Shown in pieces: positions 14,738 through 19,682 of a DNA stretch of 19,682 nucleotides. How positions within the stretch are numbered: the first letter of the stretch is position 1; each line of letters begins with the position of its first letter. The DNA lies in contig JASGMZ010000025.1 of assembly GCA_030156305.1 (NCBI GenBank), positions 1-19,682 on the forward strand, read 5' to 3'. This DNA is from Bacteroidales bacterium. GTDB lineage: Bacteria > Bacteroidota > Bacteroidia > Bacteroidales > UBA12077. Under the pieces are notes generated by a model. The model searched no databases. It was not told the origin of the DNA and worked only from the letters and a program-made list of their open reading frames with translations. The translations under genes and the position numbers were made by a program.

Positions 14738-15133
14738 ATGAAAACGACAAAGAAAAAAATTACATTAATTGTTGAAAAGACGGATACAGGGTTTTCTGCA
14801 TATGCAGAAAATTATCCGGCATTTACCACTGGAAAAACAATTCCGGAATTGATTAATAATTCATTTGAGGCATGTAGTTTTTATTTTGAAGAACAAAATA
14901 TCAAGCTTACTCATGATAATATAAAATTTGAAATTGACTTCAAGCAATTTTTTCAATATTATAAAATAATAAATTCAAAATTTCTTGCAAAAAAAATCGG
15001 AATGAACCCAACCTTATTATCTCAATATGTACAAGGACACAAGAAACCTTCCAGTTCACAAACAGAAAAAATTTTAATGGGCATTCATCAAATTGGGCAA
15101 GAATTATCTGAAATCAACTTAATTTACAGATAA
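14738..15133 (+). CDS. hicB: HicB-family antitoxin/transcriptional regulator with helix-turn-helix domain
   Basis: 131 residues. The N-terminal part (about 5-70) is the HicB fold: KITLIVEKTDTGFSAYAENY and FTTGKTIPELINNSFEA match the substrate-mimic RNase H-like domain that blocks HicA. The C-terminal part (about 75-131) is a helix-turn-helix of the Cro/C1 type, with SKFLAKKIGMNPTLLSQYV followed by GHKKPSSSQTEKIL. A palindrome before the operon start is a plausible target. The cognate toxin gene immediately upstream (3-base gap) appears broken, so this would be an orphan regulator. The reading frame is intact with no sign of decay, which hints at a retained function such as repression of other promoters or protection against related HicA toxins. 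Confidence 0.85.
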   Translation: MKTTKKKITLIVEKTDTGFSAYAENYPAFTTGKTIPELINNSFEACSFYFEEQNIKLTHDNIKFEIDFKQFFQYYKIINSKFLAKKIGMNPTLLSQYVQGHKKPSSSQTEKILMGIHQIGQELSEINLIYR

Positions 15134-15175
15134 ATCATGCTTAATTCCTGATTAAAAATAATTAAACATTGTAAA

Positions 15176-15547
15176 ATGAAGACTGAAACAATAACCCATA
15201 TAATTGATTTATTAAAAAAAGATAAACTAATCTTTAAGAAAGATTTTACTGCTGAAGATCTTACTGCTGAACTAATTTTAAAATTACAACAAAAGATAAA
15301 AAAAGAACATCAAATTATCCGGTGGACTTTGGGAGTTACGCTTCTTTTGGTGTTTCTTTCTTTTCTTTACTTAGACCTATCGTTAAATAGTTCTACAAAA
15401 TTTGCCGAACATATCGTTCGTTTTTGGTATATATTTCTCCCTATGTTAACAATCAATATCTTTCTTTCAAAATACAGCTGGAATGCAAAAAGAAACTTAT
15501 TGATACTTGATTTATTAGAAAAAGAAAAAATAACCGAAACTGAATAA
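15176..15547 (+). CDS. uncharacterised membrane protein with two transmembrane segments
   Basis: I do not recognise a family. The 123-residue product begins with an amphipathic, lysine-rich cytoplasmic stretch (about 1-45, with DFTAEDLTAELILKLQQKIK), followed by two hydrophobic segments (about 48-68, IIRWTLGVTLLLVFLSFLYL, and about 82-99, WYIFLPMLTINIFLS). It ends in a charged tail (LLDLLEKEKITETE). The termini would both face the cytoplasm. The start codon at 15176 lies 42 bases after hicB, and the next gene begins 1 base after its stop, so those two are surely co-translated. It may act as a partner of the next membrane protein; no function can be assigned. Confidence 0.7.
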   Translation: MKTETITHIIDLLKKDKLIFKKDFTAEDLTAELILKLQQKIKKEHQIIRWTLGVTLLLVFLSFLYLDLSLNSSTKFAEHIVRFWYIFLPMLTINIFLSKYSWNAKRNLLILDLLEKEKITETE

Positions 15548-15548
15548 A

Positions 15549-16022
15549 ATGAAATATTACAAAGACCTGCATCCTCAGCCAGAATCTAATAAATTCCATC
15601 TTATACTGGGAATTCTTTTTATTATATTATCTATCGCTTTAATTATAACAAATTTCGTTGAAGACGGTTTTTTAACTATTTTTAATTGGTTCTACAGCTT
15701 TATCTTATTTTTAAACGGAGTAGTTATACTTTTACAATATCGGGGAATTAATATTGATCGTATTTTTGGAAAAAAATTCATTCGGGTTACTCCCGAACAA
15801 ATTTGCTACAAACCCACTCATCGAAGTAAAGAACAGATTGTAAACTGGAAGGAAGTGGAGGCTATAAAATTTAACATTTACTCGGTTGACATTATCAGCC
15901 ATTCTCATACATTAAATATAAGTTATCAGTCACAAAGTTTTCAGGACATACAATTGTTCAAACAAACCATACTACAAAGCGCCGAACAAAAATCTATTCC
16001 TGTTCAGCATAAAAATCAATAA
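15549..16022 (+). CDS. uncharacterised membrane protein with possible PH-like C-terminal domain
   Basis: 157 residues, family not recognised with certainty. Two hydrophobic segments near the N-terminus (about 17-37, LILGILFIILSIALIITNF, and about 44-64, TIFNWFYSFILFLNGVVILL) form a short hairpin with its ends in the cytoplasm. The C-terminal part (about 75-145) reads as a beta-rich domain with KKFIRVTPEQICYKP and IVNWKEVEAIKF, a pattern seen in bacterial PH-like domains placed behind a two-helix membrane hairpin. The gene follows the previous one with a single-base gap and precedes the aminotransferase by 10 bases. The PH-like assignment is tentative and rests on pattern only. Confidence 0.7.
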   Translation: MKYYKDLHPQPESNKFHLILGILFIILSIALIITNFVEDGFLTIFNWFYSFILFLNGVVILLQYRGINIDRIFGKKFIRVTPEQICYKPTHRSKEQIVNWKEVEAIKFNIYSVDIISHSHTLNISYQSQSFQDIQLFKQTILQSAEQKSIPVQHKNQ

Positions 16023-16032
16023 AACTTAAACT

Positions 16033-16902
16033 ATGCCGGTTAACTCATTCATACTTTTTAATGGCAATTATTATCGTAAAGAGGATTTTGGTTTGAGTTA
16101 TCAAAACAGGGCTTTTTGCTATGGCGATGCCCTTTTTGAAACCATGCATGCCAATGGTACACAAATACAATTTTTTACCGGCCATATGATTCGCTTGCGT
16201 TTTGGAATGAAAACACTCGGAATGAAAATTCCGGTAAATATGGAGAATGACACTATTGAAAAAGAAATTATCAAACTGTTACATAAAAACAAACTTTATC
16301 AGGGCGTAAAAATACGGCTAACAGTTTTTAGAAACGAAGGTGGAAAATACACCCCTAAAGACAACTCGGTTTCATACCTGGTAGAAACAGAGTATTTGGA
16401 GAATGAACAATACCAACTTAATACCAAAGGATTATCCATTGGAATATTTGATCAAATTAAGAAGCCGGTAAATAAACTATCAAATTTAAAATCTGCCAAT
16501 GCATTAATTTACATTCAGGCCGGTTTATATGCACAACAAAATAATTACGATGATTGCCTGTTAGTCAACGAACAAAACCACTTAGTTGAAGGGATTAGCT
16601 CAAATCTTTTTTTAAAAAAAGATAAAACATTATATACACCACCGCTGAGTGATGGCCCGGTAGCCGGTATTCTGCGAAAACAAATACTAGAAATTGCCGA
16701 TTCGCTCAACTTTAAAATTGTGAATAACCAATCCTTGGATGAGCAACAACTGCTGCAAGCCGATGAAGTATTTTTAACTAATAGTATTTCAGGAATACAA
16801 TGGGTTTTAAGCTATAAAGAACGTCGATATTTTAATTATACAGGAAAATTACTGATGGATGAATTAAATAAATATGCTTTTCATACCTGGCATAAACATT
16901 AA
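16033..16902 (+). CDS. class IV pyridoxal-phosphate aminotransferase or aminodeoxychorismate lyase-like enzyme
   Basis: Cytoplasmic fold-type IV PLP enzyme of 289 residues. The catalytic lysine is K153 in KLSNLKSANAL, and the cofactor-binding glutamate is E186 in LVEGISSNLF. Other family marks are GLSYQNRAFCYGDALFET near the N-terminus and the PLP-phosphate loop GPVAGILRKQ. Candidate reactions are branched-chain amino acid transamination (IlvE), D-amino acid transamination, and 4-amino-4-deoxychorismate lyase (PabC) for folate. The sequence does not separate them with confidence; the short length and GDALFET wording are compatible with PabC-like proteins. It is the last gene of the plus-strand run, and its stop codon overlaps that of the convergent YqgE gene by 4 bases. 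Confidence 0.85.
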   Translation: MPVNSFILFNGNYYRKEDFGLSYQNRAFCYGDALFETMHANGTQIQFFTGHMIRLRFGMKTLGMKIPVNMENDTIEKEIIKLLHKNKLYQGVKIRLTVFRNEGGKYTPKDNSVSYLVETEYLENEQYQLNTKGLSIGIFDQIKKPVNKLSNLKSANALIYIQAGLYAQQNNYDDCLLVNEQNHLVEGISSNLFLKKDKTLYTPPLSDGPVAGILRKQILEIADSLNFKIVNNQSLDEQQLLQADEVFLTNSISGIQWVLSYKERRYFNYTGKLLMDELNKYAFHTWHKH

Positions 16903-17492
16903 TTCATTGCCGGATTTTCAGGAAAATTAGCCCATATCTTATACTTTCTTCCCAGCTCATTCAACGTTTTTTTCCAGATATTTTTATCCGCCAACATAAT
17001 TTTAGATGCTTTTACTTCGCTTACCAGCCATGCATTGTCGGCAATTTCATCTTCAAGCTGCTGTGGACGCCATCCTGAGTATCCTAAAAAGAAACGTACT
17101 TGCGAGGGTTTTACCATGCCCTCCTTAATCAGTTCTTTTAAGCTATTAAAATCGCCACCCCAGTAAACATTTTCCACTACATGTACTGCATTAGGGATTA
17201 ACTCGCCTAATGTATGTAAAAAATGGACAGTGTCTTTACCCACAGGGCCTCCCACATAAACTTTTCCTTTAAAGTGTGGAAAATCAAAAAGGATCTCATT
17301 TACGGGCAAATCAATGGGTTTGTTTAATACAAATCCTACCGAACCCTGATCGGAATGTTCGGTTAAAAAAACTACCGAACGTTTAAAATAAGTATCCGAA
17401 AGCAAAGGTTCCGAAATCAATATTCTGCCCTGCTTTGGGGCTAAATTTTCATGTTGGATGTTTAAAAAATCAAAATCTAAATACATTCCCAT
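16899..17492 (-). CDS. yqgE: YqgE/AlgH family protein (UPF0301, DUF179)
   Basis: Conserved cytoplasmic protein of 197 residues with the family's signature order: GRILISEPLLSDTYFKRSVV near the N-terminus, GSVGFVLNKPIDLPVNEIL, VYVGGPVGKDTVHFLH, and the C-terminal RFFLGYSGWRPQQLEDEI followed by AWLV. The biochemical role is not established; the AlgH name comes from an alginate regulation link in Pseudomonas and may not apply here. The start is the outermost ATG (17490-17492), and a second in-frame ATG lies two codons further on. The gene is divergent from the antiporter gene and convergent with the aminotransferase, overlapping it by 4 bases. Confidence 0.92.
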   Translation of the reverse strand: MGMYLDFDFLNIQHENLAPKQGRILISEPLLSDTYFKRSVVFLTEHSDQGSVGFVLNKPIDLPVNEILFDFPHFKGKVYVGGPVGKDTVHFLHTLGELIPNAVHVVENVYWGGDFNSLKELIKEGMVKPSQVRFFLGYSGWRPQQLEDEIADNAWLVSEVKASKIMLADKNIWKKTLNELGRKYKIWANFPENPAMN

Positions 17493-17747
17493 ACGTTAAT
17501 CATTTAATCTTAAAATACAAATTAATTAAATTTTTTCAATTTTCAAAAATAATTCATCACAATTTAACAATTATTAACATTCTAAATATCAATTTATTTA
17601 AAGAATATCTCCAGAATTTATTTCCGAACTTTATCTTCCTGTATTCATTCAGAAAATAAACGAAAAATGAAGTTCATCGTCTAAAAATGTGATGATATCA
17701 ATTTTTTATCTATTTTAGAGATGAATTTTTATTAAAAAAAGTTGCTA
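17493..17747. other. divergent intergenic region between yqgE and nhaC
   Basis: A 255-base AT-rich gap that should contain the promoters of both flanking genes. Besides the minus-strand element at 17544 I see TATTTTAG at 17711-17718, one mismatch from TAnnTTTG, as a weak candidate for the antiporter gene. No hairpin, repeat, RNA gene or credible coding sequence is evident. Confidence 0.6.
17544..17551 (-). promoter_or_regulatory. candidate -7 promoter element of yqgE
   Basis: On the minus strand this reads TATTTTTG, an exact TAnnTTTG match, with a TTG at 17570-17568 about 16 bases further upstream. It lies about 50 bases before the ATG. The whole 17493-17747 gap is very AT-rich, so a chance match is possible. 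Confidence 0.35.
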
Positions 17748-19682
17748 ATGAATCGCTTTTTACAAATAAATTTGCCAATTCTTTGTTTTTTAATACTTTG
17801 TATTTCATCTTCCTTTGCGAATGATAATCCTGATCTGAAAGATCCTCAGCTTAAACAGGAAGATGTGCGGATTGAAATGACGGATATTATTGTTAAAAAC
17901 ATCGAAACCAACATTAACATCCATTTTAAAGACCCGGATTTCAGACAAATCTTCGAAGGTTATCCGGTTACGGTTTATATAAATGGAAATCCGGTAGAAA
18001 CCAAAGTAGTAAAAGGTGCAGCAACAGTAAAATATAAGTTTAAGAAAAAACAAACTTTCCAGATACAAATTTCCGAATTCACGTTTACCAAAAAAGTGAC
18101 ACCCATCCCGTTATGGTTTTCCATCATACCTCCATTAATAGCTATATTGTTTGCCCTTATTTTTAAAGAGGTATTTACGGCTTTATTTATAGGTATTTTG
18201 GTTGGAACTGCTACCATGTTTTGGTATCAGGATGTATCACTTTTTCCTGCTATTTTTAAAGGTATTTTTGCTATTGTTGATACCTATATTTTAGAAGCGC
18301 TTACCCAAAGCGGACATATGGCTATTATCATTTTTTCAATGCTCATCGGTGCGATGGTAAATATTATCACCCGCAATGGTGGGATGAAAGGAATAGTAAA
18401 CATTTTATCCCGATATGCCAATAGCCCTCGATCCGGACAATTTGTTACCTGGCTGTTAGGAATTGCGATCTTTTTCGACGATTATGCCAACACGCTGGTG
18501 GTGGGAAATACCATGCGCCCGGTTACCGACCGGCTTAAAATTTCGAGAGAAAAACTTGCTTACATTGTAGATTCAACGGCTGCACCTGTTGCTGCCATTG
18601 CTTTTGTTACCACATGGATTGGAGCCGAACTAAGCTATATTCAGGATGGAATAGCTACCATTGGTATTGACGAAAGCCCATACAATGTATTTATTAACTC
18701 ATTAGCCTATTCGTTTTACCCGATTTTTGCCTTAATTTTTATCCTGATCTTAATCCGCAAGCAGGTGGATTTCGGGCCTATGTTTAAAGCTGAGAAAAAG
18801 GCCAGGCTATCCGAAGCAAAACAGGAGGAGGAGGATGATAACACCACCTTTTCCAATCAGCTCAACGAGTTAGAAGTTCCAGAGGATGTAAAACCCCGGT
18901 GGTATAATGCAGCGATACCGGTTTTTATAGTTATTTTCGGCACCTTTGCCGGATTGCTGTATACCGGGTGGAACCAGGAAGTGTGGGCCGACGATGCCAT
19001 CGGTTTTTCCAAAAAACTTTCCATAATTATTGGTAATAGTGATTCTTACAAAGCATTGCTTTGGTCTTCAATTTCCGGCGTACTGATGGCTATTCTACTC
19101 ACCCTTTCGCAAAAAATATTAAACTTAAAAAATACGGTCGACAGTATGATTAATGGGTTCCGCACCATGCTAACCGCTATTGTTATCCTGATTTTAGCCT
19201 GGTCCATCGCCCTGGTAACCAAACACCTGCATACAGCTGATTTTATCTCGCAAATTATGGTGAGTGTTAATATTTCGCCACAATTTATTCCGGCACTGAC
19301 ATTTATCTTTGCTGCGCTGGTAGCTTTTTCCACCGGCTCGTCGTGGGGAACCATGGCTATATTGTATCCATTAATTCTACCAGCATCGTGGTTGATTACA
19401 CAAAATTATGGGATGGAGTATGGTGGCTCATTGGATATTTTCCACAATGTCGTTTCGGCCGTATTAGCAGGCTCCGTTTTGGGCGACCACTGCTCACCCA
19501 TTTCCGATACTACCATCCTGAGCTCACTGGCCAGCTCGTGTAACCATATCGACCATGTGCGCACACAATTGCCGTATGCATTAACCGTTGGCGGTGTAGC
19601 TATAGTAGTGGGAACCATTCCTTCAGCTTTTGGAATATCCTCGTGGTTCTTATTCCCTGCCGGAATCCTTGTTATGTATCTT
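17748..19682 (+). CDS. nhaC: NhaC-family Na+/H+ antiporter with exported N-terminal domain (3' end beyond window)
   Basis: Inner-membrane sodium/proton antiporter, open at the window end after 645 codons. It starts at the ATG at 17748; an earlier in-frame ATG at 17721 is closed by a stop. Residues 1-24 (MNRFLQINLPILCFLILCIS then SSFA) form a signal peptide or first helix, and residues 25-118 are a hydrophilic, beta-rich domain (YPVTVYINGNPVETK). The transporter core begins near 121 (PLWFSIIPPLIAILFALIF). Family signatures are GIAIFFDDYANTLVVG near 236-251, STGSSWGTMAI near 527, and GDHCSPISDTTILSS near 578. A charged cytoplasmic loop with EEEDD occurs near 365. Given the usual lengths of the family, probably only a small C-terminal part is missing. 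The direction of the N-terminal domain (periplasmic) follows from the signal peptide. Confidence 0.9.
   Translation, partial: MNRFLQINLPILCFLILCISSSFANDNPDLKDPQLKQEDVRIEMTDIIVKNIETNINIHFKDPDFRQIFEGYPVTVYINGNPVETKVVKGAATVKYKFKKKQTFQIQISEFTFTKKVTPIPLWFSIIPPLIAILFALIFKEVFTALFIGILVGTATMFWYQDVSLFPAIFKGIFAIVDTYILEALTQSGHMAIIIFSMLIGAMVNIITRNGGMKGIVNILSRYANSPRSGQFVTWLLGIAIFFDDYANTLVVGNTMRPVTDRLKISREKLAYIVDSTAAPVAAIAFVTTWIGAELSYIQDGIATIGIDESPYNVFINSLAYSFYPIFALIFILILIRKQVDFGPMFKAEKKARLSEAKQEEEDDNTTFSNQLNELEVPEDVKPRWYNAAIPVFIVIFGTFAGLLYTGWNQEVWADDAIGFSKKLSIIIGNSDSYKALLWSSISGVLMAILLTLSQKILNLKNTVDSMINGFRTMLTAIVILILAWSIALVTKHLHTADFISQIMVSVNISPQFIPALTFIFAALVAFSTGSSWGTMAILYPLILPASWLITQNYGMEYGGSLDIFHNVVSAVLAGSVLGDHCSPISDTTILSSLASSCNHIDHVRTQLPYALTVGGVAIVVGTIPSAFGISSWFLFPAGILVMYL

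Noticed and set aside
17435..17659. Plus-strand open frame of 74 codons overlapping the yqgE start
   Set aside because: It runs through AT-rich intergenic DNA and antisense to the well-conserved YqgE N-terminus; its product has no recognisable feature.
19046..19618. Minus-strand open frames of about 70-100 codons at the window end
   Set aside because: They are antisense to the clearly conserved NhaC antiporter frame, which is open throughout and carries family motifs.

Overview
The window looks like a chromosomal segment of an AT-rich member of the Bacteroidota, probably near the Bacteroidales/Marinilabiliales, though I cannot place it more exactly. The evidence is candidate promoters of the TAnnTTTG type, few Shine-Dalgarno sequences, envelope proteins combining TPR, PD40 and OmpA domains in the PorE manner, and the neighbourhood of a short AMP nucleosidase, holA and a small HsdR-N nuclease-domain protein, which I recall as common in this phylum. 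There are no rRNA or tRNA genes, insertion sequences or CRISPR arrays that I can see, and no gene-free stretch exceeds about 260 bases.

Layout. (1) 116-3482: a family 2 glycosyltransferase fused to what looks like a catalytically gutted polyprenyl-phosphate sugar-1-phosphate transferase, followed by the E2 subunit of a 2-oxoacid dehydrogenase complex and a clear intrinsic terminator. (2) 3661-10572: three tandem paralogues of secreted TPR plus PD40-propeller proteins. All share the N-terminal half and differ in the tail. The first has no tail, the second has a duplicated module, a helical region and a C-terminal membrane anchor, and the third has a carboxypeptidase-regulatory-like domain, a peptidoglycan-binding OmpA domain and two SPOR-like units. 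(3) 10578-14552: a GNAT acetyltransferase convergent with the HsdR-N-like nuclease protein, then AMP nucleosidase, DNA polymerase III delta, a rhomboid protease and the heptose-bisphosphate phosphatase GmhB, all on the plus strand. (4) 14595-16902: a HicAB-type locus in which the toxin gene is apparently decayed while the antitoxin/regulator gene is intact, two uncharacterised small membrane proteins, and a class IV aminotransferase. (5) 16899-19682: a YqgE/AlgH protein on the minus strand and a divergent NhaC-type Na+/H+ antiporter that runs off the window end and carries an unusual exported N-terminal domain.

How the genes fit together. Much of the window concerns the cell envelope: surface polysaccharide synthesis (glycosyltransferase, GmhB), a periplasmic/peptidoglycan-anchored scaffold (the three PD40 proteins), a rhomboid protease and an ion antiporter. 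The middle block is housekeeping DNA and nucleotide metabolism. The least ordinary parts are the TPR-PD40 triplet with its three different anchoring solutions, the degraded hicA next to an intact hicB with a perfect palindrome between promoter and start, and the glycosyltransferase/pseudo-transferase fusion.
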